Below are positions 1 to 5,350 of a stretch of 5,350 nt of DNA, one piece after another. This DNA is from Nitrospirales bacterium (GTDB taxonomy: Bacteria; Nitrospirota; Nitrospiria; Nitrospirales; UBA2166): the NCBI GenBank assembly GCA_029261375.1, contig JAJDBL010000195.1, positions 1 through 5,350 on the forward strand, given 5' to 3'. The translations under genes and the position numbers were made by a program. The number at the start of each line of letters is the position of its first letter. Position 1 is the first letter of the stretch. The notes under the pieces are model-generated. The model did not search any database. It saw nothing but the letters and a program-made list of their open reading frames with translations, and was not told the DNA's origin.

Positions 1-2
1 AA

Positions 3-2117
3 GTGACGGGTCAAGGACTAACCACACCGACCCGCACGGTCCACGGCGTGGATTCTGGTCAATTTGTTCCGCTATCAACGACTGTTGAGACTGGCGTTGA
101 ACGCACGTTTACGGTAAAGGCATATCACACCTCGGACGGCACTGGCACCGCCTTTTACGAAGGTCGCGTCACGGTGACAATCACAGCTGGCCAATCGCCT
201 TCCCTACGAATTGTCCTATCACCACCTGACGTGGTCGCGGGGAGTCCCAGTGTCATGACGATGCTTCCCGCAAACGGGGCCAATGTTGGAACGCAGCCTG
301 AAATTAGTGCAACCTTTTCCGAACGTATGCGAGCGTCGACCTTTACCACGTCGACCTTTACGTTAACCCATGCCGGCAGCCCAATTTCGGGTGCAGTGTT
401 CTACAACGTGACCGACAAAAAGACATTTTTTACACCGTTTTTGCCGCTAGCTGCTGGAGGGAGCTATACAGCCACCCTGACCACGGGTGTGACGGATGCC
501 GTCGGGAACCCGCTTACCAGCCCCGTGACGTGGTCGTTCCTTACCATGGGGGTTGCGGTGAATATGCCGCCAATTGCCAACGCTGGCGGCGACGCGTCTG
601 TGACGGTGGGTTCCGTTGTGATTCTGAATGGGAGTGATTCGATTGATCTCGATGGAGATCCCATAACCTTTAGTTGGACGTTCGTATCGAAACCGGCAGG
701 AAGTACTGCGGCTTTATCCAGTCTTATCGGAGTGGCTCCGACATTTACGCCGGATGTGGCGGGTGCCTATGTCTTTGAGCTCATAGTCAATGATGGCTCA
801 GTGAATAGTGCGGTGGACTCGGTGACGTTTACTGCGATGGCCGCTGGCCCCCCAGACGGAACCGTCAAATCGAAGCAGAAAATATCGGAAACCCAAGGTG
901 GTTTTACTGGCAGCCTGGACATCTCTGATAAATTTGGCGAATCCGTCGCCAACCTTGGGGATTTGGATGGTGACGGGGTGGTAGATCTTGCGGTTGGAGC
1001 TCCTTTCGATGACGACGGGGGTAATGGCCGCGGTGCCGTGTACGTTCTGTTTCTGAATGCGAATGGGACAGTAAAGTCTGAGCAGAAAATCTCTGATACC
1101 GCAGGGAACTTTACGGCCAGCCTTGTCGATCTTGACGCGTTTGGTTCTGCCGTATCAGATCTCGGCGACCTTGATGGGGACGGAGTTAAGGATCTCGCTG
1201 TGGGCGCGAGAAGCGATGATACCGGTGGTACAGACTTTGGGGCTGTATATATCTTGTTTATGAATGCGAATGGGACCGTGAAGTCCCACCAGAAAATCGC
1301 TGATGGAACCGGAGGGTTTCCCGGCTCCGCCCTTGGGCTTAGCGACGCCTTTGGACATGCCCTAGGAAATCTCGGGGATCTCGATGGGGATGGGGTAAAA
1401 GATCTCGCCGTTGGTGCCCTGTTAGACGATGATGGAACGACCAACAAGGGCGCGATTTATATTCTGTTTATGAATATGAATGGGACGGTCAAAGGGCAAC
1501 AGAAGATCTCCAGCACGGCTGGAGGGTTTGACGGTAGCACTGTGCCATTTGGAGGGCGTTTTGGAAGCTCCGTGGCCAACATCGGGGATCTTGATGGAGA
1601 CGGGGTGAAGGATGTGGCTGTTGGTTCGCTCTTTGACACCAGCGCAACTGGTGGAGGGCAAGGTGCTGTCTACATTCTGTTCATGAACATCAATGGGACA
1701 GTTAAGGGACAGCAGAAGATCTCTGGTATCGCGGGCGGGTTTACTGGGCCTCTAACTGTCAACAATACGTTAGGTTCGTCGGTCGCTGGACTTGGCGATT
1801 TGGATGGGGATGGCGTTGAGGATATTGCCGTAGGCGCGAGTGGTGACGATGATGGACCAGGCATCAATGCTGGAGCCTTGTATGTCCTCTTCCTGAATAC
1901 CAATGGAACAGTCAAAGCTGAGCAGAAGATCTCCAGTGCGTTGGGCGGATTGTCGGCACCGTTCACCCCCCTCGGCAATACTGATTCGTTTGGTACATCT
2001 GCCGCGAGCCTTGGGGACTTGGATGGCGATGGGATTGTAGATCTTGCTATTGGCGCAAACGGTGACGACGATGGCGGTGGCGATCAAGGCGCGATGTACA
2101 TTCTCTTCCTAAAGTAA
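3..2117 (+). CDS. FG-GAP repeat / Ig-like domain protein, 5' end outside window (partial)
   Basis: The frame is open to the left edge, and the GTG at position 3 is probably an internal valine rather than a start; the visible part is 704 residues. Residues 1-80 resemble the end of a beta-sandwich domain. Residues 81-183 match the Big_5 (SbsA-type Ig-like) pattern, starting around the motif MLPANGANV and ending with AVGNPL and a WSFLT strand. Residues 189-278 look like a PKD/REJ-type domain (PPIANAGGD at the start, SIDLDGDPITFSW in the middle). Residues 285-704 contain six FG-GAP units, each with a GDLDGDGxxDxAxGA calcium-binding loop and a GA(V/I/L/M)Y(V/I)LF strand. Such proteins are normally secreted or surface-exposed and serve in adhesion or binding; no catalytic residues are visible. 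The C-terminus stops right after the last YILFLK strand, with no membrane anchor or sorting tail. Any signal peptide would lie outside the window. The specific ligand and role are unknown. It is not obviously linked to the flagellar genes, being 303 bp away from them. Confidence 0.85.
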   Translation: MTGQGLTTPTRTVHGVDSGQFVPLSTTVETGVERTFTVKAYHTSDGTGTAFYEGRVTVTITAGQSPSLRIVLSPPDVVAGSPSVMTMLPANGANVGTQPEISATFSERMRASTFTTSTFTLTHAGSPISGAVFYNVTDKKTFFTPFLPLAAGGSYTATLTTGVTDAVGNPLTSPVTWSFLTMGVAVNMPPIANAGGDASVTVGSVVILNGSDSIDLDGDPITFSWTFVSKPAGSTAALSSLIGVAPTFTPDVAGAYVFELIVNDGSVNSAVDSVTFTAMAAGPPDGTVKSKQKISETQGGFTGSLDISDKFGESVANLGDLDGDGVVDLAVGAPFDDDGGNGRGAVYVLFLNANGTVKSEQKISDTAGNFTASLVDLDAFGSAVSDLGDLDGDGVKDLAVGARSDDTGGTDFGAVYILFMNANGTVKSHQKIADGTGGFPGSALGLSDAFGHALGNLGDLDGDGVKDLAVGALLDDDGTTNKGAIYILFMNMNGTVKGQQKISSTAGGFDGSTVPFGGRFGSSVANIGDLDGDGVKDVAVGSLFDTSATGGGQGAVYILFMNINGTVKGQQKISGIAGGFTGPLTVNNTLGSSVAGLGDLDGDGVEDIAVGASGDDDGPGINAGALYVLFLNTNGTVKAEQKISSALGGLSAPFTPLGNTDSFGTSAASLGDLDGDGIVDLAIGANGDDDGGGDQGAMYILFLK
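855..2114 (+). repeat. Six tandem FG-GAP coding repeats (about 70 codons each)
   Basis: The conserved Asp that opens each GDLDGDG loop is encoded at 960, 1167, 1377, 1587, 1797 and 2016. The spacings are therefore 207, 210, 210, 210 and 219 bp (69, 70, 70, 70 and 73 codons). Each unit also carries NGTVKxxQKIS, GGF, an FG-type turn and DD(D/x)G. Many third-codon positions differ between units, so these are old duplications held by protein-level selection rather than a fresh tandem expansion. Family knowledge: FG-GAP units form blades of a beta-propeller, seven in integrin alpha. Six are seen here, all inside the window. Confidence 0.9.
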
Positions 2118-2355
2118 CTCTCCTCGTTTCTTGCAAGCTCTGCTCCTTCCACCACGCCCTAAATAGTCTTTCTTTGTGACGCTAGACGTCATCATCCTGA
2201 CACCGTGTCCCGCGGTCCCTCACGGTAGCCTTGCCGTAACTTGCTAGGCAAAAACTTCCATCCTTTTTAGTCACTACTAGGCTGTAATGCCCTCATGGAG
2301 ATCATAGGTCTCCTGCCAAGCGTCTATTTCAGCCCGCAATCGTTGACTATGCCTT

Positions 2356-2371
2356 GGGCATCCTTCTTGCT
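2356..2371 (+). promoter_or_regulatory. Candidate sigma-54 (-24/-12) promoter of flgF operon
   Basis: The stretch GGGCATCCTTCTTGCT matches the TGGCAC-N5-TTGCW consensus at 9 of 11 fixed positions. The key GG (2357-2358) and GC (2369-2370) dinucleotides are separated by exactly 10 nt. The predicted transcription start would fall near 2381-2382, giving a leader of about 40 nt before the flgF ATG. Sigma-54 control of rod and hook genes is known from several flagellated lineages. No good sigma-70 or sigma-28 alternative was seen in the gap. The activator binding site is not identified. Confidence 0.5.
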
Positions 2372-2405
2372 TAGTTACCCGTTAGCATGAAATGGGTAAA
2401 CAACT

Positions 2406-2416
2406 AGGAAAGGTGA
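2406..2416 (+). promoter_or_regulatory. flgF ribosome binding site
   Basis: The purine-rich run AGGAAAGGTGA lies 4 nt before the ATG at 2421. It offers two overlapping Shine-Dalgarno cores: AGGA with an 11-nt spacer and AGGTGA with a 4-nt spacer. It supports the ATG at 2421, which gives a typical FlgF N-terminus. Confidence 0.65.
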
Positions 2417-2420
2417 TGTC

Positions 2421-3167
2421 ATGAACGGGGCTATCTACCCAATCATGTCCGGATCGATCGCGCAGGAGCATCGGCTCGCGACGGTCATGAACAATATTGC
2501 CAACCTCGAGACGGCTGGCTATCGAAAAGATCGGCCTGTTTTTGAAATGATGCCCTTCACCGAGGCAGCAAAAACCGTCCATCGCTATGACCAAATGAGA
2601 TTTCCTACCGTGGGCGTCATGGTGCATGCAGAGCCGGATTTATCTGCTGGCAAGCTTCGTCAAACAGAGGATTCCACTGATCTTGCCATTGATGGCGAAG
2701 GGTTCTTTGCCGTCGAGACCGGAGAGGGCACTCGCTATACCCGCACTGGCAAAGTGACGCGTGACGAAAGAGGCGTGTTGACTACGAAAGAGGGCTTTCC
2801 CATTCACGGAAAGAATGGACGTATTACGGTTCCGGAAGGCGAACTTATTGTGCGAGCTGACGGCAAGATTGCCGTGAAGCTGCCGGGAAAAGACAAGGAC
2901 ATAGTCATTGACACTCTGAAATTAGTGACATTCGACACGACACGGGAAGTCCGCCGGGTTGGGACAACGTTGCTCGATGGAACACCGTTGGAAGCTCGCG
3001 CCACAGGCTCGATACGGCAGGGATTTCGAGAGGATTCCAACGTCAATCCCTTTCATGAAATTCAGGCCATGATCGATGCCGTACGAGCGTATCAAGCGGC
3101 ACAAAAAGTCATTACAACGATCGATGAGTCGACCGGGAAGGCTATTGAAGGCATCAGTGGAAACTAG
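2421..3167 (+). CDS. flgF: Flagellar basal-body distal rod protein FlgF
   Basis: The 248-residue product is close to the usual FlgF length of about 250. It is a structural subunit of the distal rod, exported by the flagellar type III apparatus without a cleaved signal peptide. Residues 1-40 form the N-terminal helix and rod signature, including VMNNIANLETAGYRKDR (22-38). Residues 69-102 hold the conserved segment with GKLRQTEDSTDLAIDGEGFF. Residues 204-248 are the C-terminal rod segment with SNVN (206-209) and a helix containing AVRAYQAAQKVI. Both ends form the coiled D0 domain of the rod/hook family. It lacks the FlgG-type insertion after the N-terminal signature (IGTGVR motif), which argues for FlgF rather than a second FlgG. 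It is the first gene of the flagellar block, behind a sigma-54-like promoter, and is followed by a palindromic element before flgG. FlgF and FlgG are paralogues and are sometimes cross-labelled, so a 'FlgG-like' name is the main alternative. Confidence 0.93.
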   Translation: MNGAIYPIMSGSIAQEHRLATVMNNIANLETAGYRKDRPVFEMMPFTEAAKTVHRYDQMRFPTVGVMVHAEPDLSAGKLRQTEDSTDLAIDGEGFFAVETGEGTRYTRTGKVTRDERGVLTTKEGFPIHGKNGRITVPEGELIVRADGKIAVKLPGKDKDIVIDTLKLVTFDTTREVRRVGTTLLDGTPLEARATGSIRQGFREDSNVNPFHEIQAMIDAVRAYQAAQKVITTIDESTGKAIEGISGN

Positions 3168-3174
3168 CAGGATA

Positions 3175-3301
3175 TTGAAACAGTCCGCCAGCGGCGTTCT
3201 CGCTTCGCGCGGGGGCTCAACGTACGGGGAGTACGATTCGCCCCTTCGCTTGCTGCGGCCTCGCTGGGCAGCCTGTTTGAACACCCTGCGAACTGTTTCA
3301 A
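3175..3301. repeat. Palindromic intergenic element with 10-bp terminal inverted repeats
   Basis: This 127-bp element starts with TTGAAACAGT (3175-3184) and ends with its exact reverse complement ACTGTTTCAA (3292-3301). Further nested complementary arms are CCAGCG/CGCTGG (3188-3193 with 3262-3267), GGGGC/GCCCC (3212-3216 with 3240-3244) and CGTAC/GTACG (3221-3225 with 3231-3235) around a GGGGA loop. The whole folds as an interrupted hairpin. It fills most of the 162-bp flgF-flgG gap, begins 7 bp after the flgF stop and ends 14 bp before the flgG Shine-Dalgarno. No transposase is present and no clear target-site duplication was found. It looks like a REP/MITE-type dispersed repeat. Similar sequences are, as far as I recall, common in Nitrospira intergenic regions, but this was not checked. 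It lacks the T-run of an intrinsic terminator. Confidence 0.65.
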
Positions 3302-3315
3302 ACGTTACACAGACG

Positions 3316-3323
3316 AAAGGAAG
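3316..3323 (+). promoter_or_regulatory. flgG ribosome binding site
   Basis: The AAAGGAAG sequence lies just upstream of the flgG ATG at 3330, with an AGGA core at 3318-3321 and an 8-nt spacer. It lies outside the palindromic element, so flgG can be translated independently of flgF. Confidence 0.65.
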
Positions 3324-3329
3324 ACACGC

Positions 3330-4118
3330 ATGATTCGAGGACTTCATACGGCCGCGACTGGTATGAGTGCGCAGCAGCTCAACATTGATGTCATTGCGAA
3401 CAACCTTGCCAACGTCAACACGGTCGGATTCAAAAAGAATCGTCCCGGGTTTCAAGACCTCTTGTACCAGAACTTGCGACTTTCTGGAGGCTCACAATCG
3501 GTGTCAACGACCGTTCCAAATGGTATTGAGATCGGAACAGGTGTACGAACGACATCAGTCCAGAAGGAATTTAGTCAAGGAAATTTGCGTCAGACCGAAG
3601 GGCAGTTGGATTTAGCGGTTGAGGGTGATGGCTTGTTCCAGGTCACTCTTCCCGACGGATCACTGGCGTATTCACGAGCAGGTGACTTGAAGCGAGATTT
3701 CCAGGGGAACGTCACAACGGCTGATGGTGATTTGCTCAATCCCCCAGTCAATATTCCGGTGAACACGCTGAAATTGACGATTGGGTCAGACGGGACGGTC
3801 TCAGCGCAGATCGCGGGCAACAATACTCCTGCTCAGGTGGGGGCCATTCAGCTGGCACGGTTTGAGAATCCCTCGGGGTTAGAAGCGATGGGAAGAAACC
3901 TCTTCCGTCCGACCTTCTCTTCGAGTGAGCCGTTGCTGGGAACTCCCGGAACGCCGGGGTTTGGCACGATCGCCCAAGGGGCATTGGAAACTTCAAATGT
4001 GAATATTGCTGAGGAATTAGTAAATCTTATCGTGGCACAACGCAGTTATGAAGTGAATTCCAAAGCGATTCAGACCGCAGATGAAATGTTACAAACGGCA
4101 AATAATCTGAAACGATAA
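3330..4118 (+). CDS. flgG: Flagellar basal-body distal rod protein FlgG
   Basis: The complete 262-residue product matches the classic FlgG length of about 260. FlgG is the main subunit of the distal rod, which crosses the periplasm and passes through the P- and L-rings. Residues 19-38 carry the rod signature (IDVIANNLANVNTVGFKKNR). Residues 41-74 hold FQDLLYQ, the FlgG-specific stretch and NGIEIGTGVR, the features that separate FlgG from FlgF and hook protein. The middle contains GDGLFQVTLPDGSLAYSRAG. Residues 220-262 are the C-terminal helix segment with ETSNVNIAEELVNLI and QRSYEVNSKAIQTADEML. All family landmarks appear intact. It is secreted through the flagellar export apparatus, so no signal peptide is expected or seen. 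Its TAA stop overlaps an ATG of the flgA frame (TAATG at 4116-4120), so flgG and flgA are probably cotranscribed. Confidence 0.97.
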   Translation: MIRGLHTAATGMSAQQLNIDVIANNLANVNTVGFKKNRPGFQDLLYQNLRLSGGSQSVSTTVPNGIEIGTGVRTTSVQKEFSQGNLRQTEGQLDLAVEGDGLFQVTLPDGSLAYSRAGDLKRDFQGNVTTADGDLLNPPVNIPVNTLKLTIGSDGTVSAQIAGNNTPAQVGAIQLARFENPSGLEAMGRNLFRPTFSSSEPLLGTPGTPGFGTIAQGALETSNVNIAEELVNLIVAQRSYEVNSKAIQTADEMLQTANNLKR

Positions 4119-4138
4119 TGGATCGCCAAGTGCATCGT

Positions 4139-4145
4139 GGAGGAG
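4139..4145 (+). promoter_or_regulatory. Strong Shine-Dalgarno that decides the flgA start
   Basis: GGAGGAG is a near-perfect anti-16S match lying 8 nt before the ATG at 4154. The ATG at 4118 has no comparable site; its upstream sequence lies in the end of flgG. The site therefore favours 4154 as the flgA start. Confidence 0.75.
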
Positions 4146-4153
4146 TGAAATGG

Positions 4154-4888
4154 ATGAGAGCTCATCATAGATTTGTGCTGAGCGTTGCGACCTTGATCGT
4201 CGTGATTCTTGCGTTTCCGGTGTGGTCTCAGTCGAGTTCAGGACAGCTTTCGCTCGAACAGATGCGAGTTGATGTCGAAAAAATAGTGCGTGATCGTCTC
4301 GATCAACTACAGATTATTCCACACAATGTTGTGGTCCGAATTACGTCTCCGACGAACCCGATATCTCTTCCGACCGAGGAGGTCAGCACGCGTCTGACGA
4401 TGCGAGATTCGCGAGTTCCTGTTGGGCGGGTGGGGTTTGAGATGGTTGTACAGTCCAAGGGAGCGCGAGCGACGCGTCATGCGATCGTCGCTGATGTCGA
4501 GATCTCTCGAGAAGTCTTGGTTGCCGCCCATCGTCTTCGAACACATCAAGTGATTGCTCACGACGATGTGCTGTTTCAGCCTGTAAGGATCTCGCTTCAC
4601 GCTGGTAAATATATTGTTGATTCGCGTCGAGTCATTGGTCAGCGAGCCACACAACCAATCCAATCCGGCGCGCCGATCACGTCTCGACTTCTTGATGAAC
4701 CTCCAATGATTCAAAAGAAACAGCGAGTGACCATTGTGGCCGAACATGGCAGGATTCGGATCCTCGCGACGGGCGTTGCCACGGAAGACGGTCATCGTGG
4801 AGCGATCATTAAGGTGATGAATGTCGACTCCAAGCAGCCGATTCTCGCGCAGGTGACGGACGCCTCCACCGTGAAGATCAATTTCTGA
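4154..4888 (+). CDS. flgA: Flagellar P-ring assembly chaperone FlgA
   Basis: FlgA is a periplasmic chaperone that helps FlgI assemble into the P-ring around the rod. From the ATG at 4154 it is 244 residues. The longest frame starts at 4118 and adds 12 residues (MDRQVHRGGVKW). I prefer 4154 because GGAGGAG lies 8 nt upstream and because the product then begins with a clean Sec signal peptide: MRAHHR, a hydrophobic core VLSVATLIVVILAFP and a likely cut after VWS near residue 25. Residues about 118-182 form the SAF-like domain (REVLVAAHRLRTHQVIAHDDV, then VIGQRATQPIQSGAPI at 160-175). Residues 183-244 form the C-terminal beta domain with VTIVAEHGRIRI, GVATEDGHRGAIIKVMN and the final VTDASTVKI, which match the FlgA family pattern. 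The N-terminal part (residues 26-117) is the variable region. Its TGA stop overlaps the flgH ATG, suggesting translational coupling. The motifs are clear, although the family is divergent. Confidence 0.9.
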   Translation: MRAHHRFVLSVATLIVVILAFPVWSQSSSGQLSLEQMRVDVEKIVRDRLDQLQIIPHNVVVRITSPTNPISLPTEEVSTRLTMRDSRVPVGRVGFEMVVQSKGARATRHAIVADVEISREVLVAAHRLRTHQVIAHDDVLFQPVRISLHAGKYIVDSRRVIGQRATQPIQSGAPITSRLLDEPPMIQKKQRVTIVAEHGRIRILATGVATEDGHRGAIIKVMNVDSKQPILAQVTDASTVKINF

Positions 4889-5350
4889 TGATGACGAAGC
4901 GGGCCAATCACACGATGTTTTCTCGGAATCTGCGTCTGTGGGGACTACTCCTTGCGGCGGCTCCATTGGGCTTGGGGGTGGTCGCATGTTCGACTCCACC
5001 ACCGCAACGTGTTGCTCCTCCCATTATCATGTCTGAACCGCCGCGCGAGCTTGGATCGTTGTGGGCTTCGGCAGGTGGCGAATCATTTCTCTTTCAGGAT
5101 AATCGTGCGCAGAAAGTTGGAGATATCGTCAAGGTACGTATCGTGGAGTCTGCCCAGGGATCTCAGAATGCCACGTCGGCAACCGATCGAGACTCGACGA
5201 TTGGTGGGTCGCTGAGCTCTGCGTTTGATCTTCCCCTCTCGTCGCTTGAAAAACTTGGCGTCACGTCAAGTTATTCAGACGAGTTTGATGGGAGTGGTTC
5301 GATCTCGAGAAGGGGATCGTTGGATGCCACGATGACGGCGATGGTGATGG
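4888..5350 (+). CDS. flgH: Flagellar L-ring lipoprotein FlgH (3' end outside window)
   Basis: FlgH is the outer-membrane lipoprotein that forms the L-ring, the bushing for the rod. The visible part is 154 codons, roughly the first two thirds of a usual FlgH of about 230 residues. The ATG at 4888 overlaps the flgA stop (TGATG). An ATG at 4891 and one at 4915 are in-frame alternatives, and the Shine-Dalgarno is weak (GAAG near 4873), so coupling to flgA is likely. Counting from 4888, residues 13-33 form a lipoprotein signal peptide with lipobox VVAC and acylated Cys34. Ser35 follows, with no Asp at the +2 position, consistent with transport to the outer membrane. Family landmarks are GSLWAS (56-61), FLFQDNRAQKVGDIVKVRIVES (67-88) and, near the edge, DGSGSISRRGSLDATMTA. 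flgI would be the expected next gene. Confidence 0.93.
   Translation, partial: MMTKRANHTMFSRNLRLWGLLLAAAPLGLGVVACSTPPPQRVAPPIIMSEPPRELGSLWASAGGESFLFQDNRAQKVGDIVKVRIVESAQGSQNATSATDRDSTIGGSLSSAFDLPLSSLEKLGVTSSYSDEFDGSGSISRRGSLDATMTAMVM

Larger units (their letters stand above)
2118..2420. other. Non-coding gap between FG-GAP gene and flgF
   Basis: I see no convincing gene on either strand in this 303-bp stretch. It holds several short inverted repeats: ACCGTG/CACGGT (2202-2207 with 2221-2226, 13-nt loop), GGAGAT/GTCTCC (2297-2302 with 2308-2313, one G-T pair, 5-nt loop) and ATGCC/GGCAT (2349-2353 with 2357-2361). None is followed directly by a T-run, so I do not call a terminator for the upstream gene. 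The right end carries the sigma-54-like promoter and the flgF ribosome binding site, annotated separately. Confidence 0.7.

Noticed and set aside
767..1447. Long open frame on the - strand (226 codons), with several more up to 2087
   Set aside because: It is the antisense shadow of the repeated FG-GAP codons: its Ser/Pro-rich repeats (SPSPSRSP type) mirror the DLDGDG loops. It has no ribosome site or recognisable domain.
855..2114. Regular repeats of about 210 bp as a possible CRISPR or satellite array
   Set aside because: The period is in multiples of three, the frame is open throughout and the units encode FG-GAP motifs, so it is a protein repeat.
2202..2267. Hairpin ACCGTG/CACGGT with a later T-run (2263-2267) as terminator of the FG-GAP gene
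   Set aside because: The T-run is about 37 nt beyond the stem, so this is not an intrinsic terminator.
2343..2348. TTGACT as a sigma-70 -35 box
   Set aside because: No acceptable -10 hexamer lies 16-18 nt downstream; the overlapping -24/-12 pattern fits better.
3076..3333. + strand open frame of 85 codons running through the flgF-flgG gap
   Set aside because: It starts inside flgF in another frame and its second half is translation of the palindromic element; no family resemblance.
2922..3455. Open frame on the - strand (177 codons) across flgF end, the palindrome and flgG start
   Set aside because: It overlaps two well-supported + strand genes and the non-coding palindromic element, and its product resembles no family I know.

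Overview
The window is a stretch of bacterial chromosome with two unrelated parts. Positions 1-2117 hold the 3' portion of a gene for a large extracellular beta-rich protein made of an Ig-like domain, a PKD-like domain and six FG-GAP (integrin-alpha type) repeats. From about 2356 to the right edge lies the start of a flagellar rod and ring operon, flgF - flgG - flgA - flgH, all on the + strand, with flgH cut off by the window end. A 303-bp non-coding stretch separates the two parts.

The order flgF-flgG-flgA-flgH is the distal-rod/P-ring-chaperone/L-ring block of a Gram-negative (diderm) flagellum. It is seen in deltaproteobacteria-like lineages and in Nitrospirota. The window contains no taxonomic marker gene. 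From the wording of the FlgF N-terminus, the gene order and the intergenic palindrome between flgF and flgG, which resembles dispersed repeats I recall from Nitrospira genomes, my best guess is a Nitrospira-like organism. This is inference and was not checked by any search.

The flagellar genes work together. FlgF and FlgG polymerise into the distal rod of the driveshaft. FlgA is exported to the periplasm, where it chaperones FlgI during P-ring assembly. FlgH is the outer-membrane lipoprotein of the L-ring. flgG/flgA and flgA/flgH overlap by stop/start codons at the longest open frame, which suggests one transcript, although flgA more likely starts 36 nt further in at a strong Shine-Dalgarno. 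flgF and flgG are instead separated by 162 bp, most of it a 127-bp palindromic element with perfect 10-bp terminal inverted repeats. A good -24/-12 (sigma-54) promoter candidate sits just upstream of flgF, so the operon may be controlled by RpoN and a flagellar activator.

I found no RNA gene, CRISPR array, insertion sequence or defence system. Most of the window is ordinary flagellar coding sequence. The items worth a second look are the flgF-flgG palindrome, the sigma-54 promoter candidate, the flgA start and the domain layout of the FG-GAP protein.
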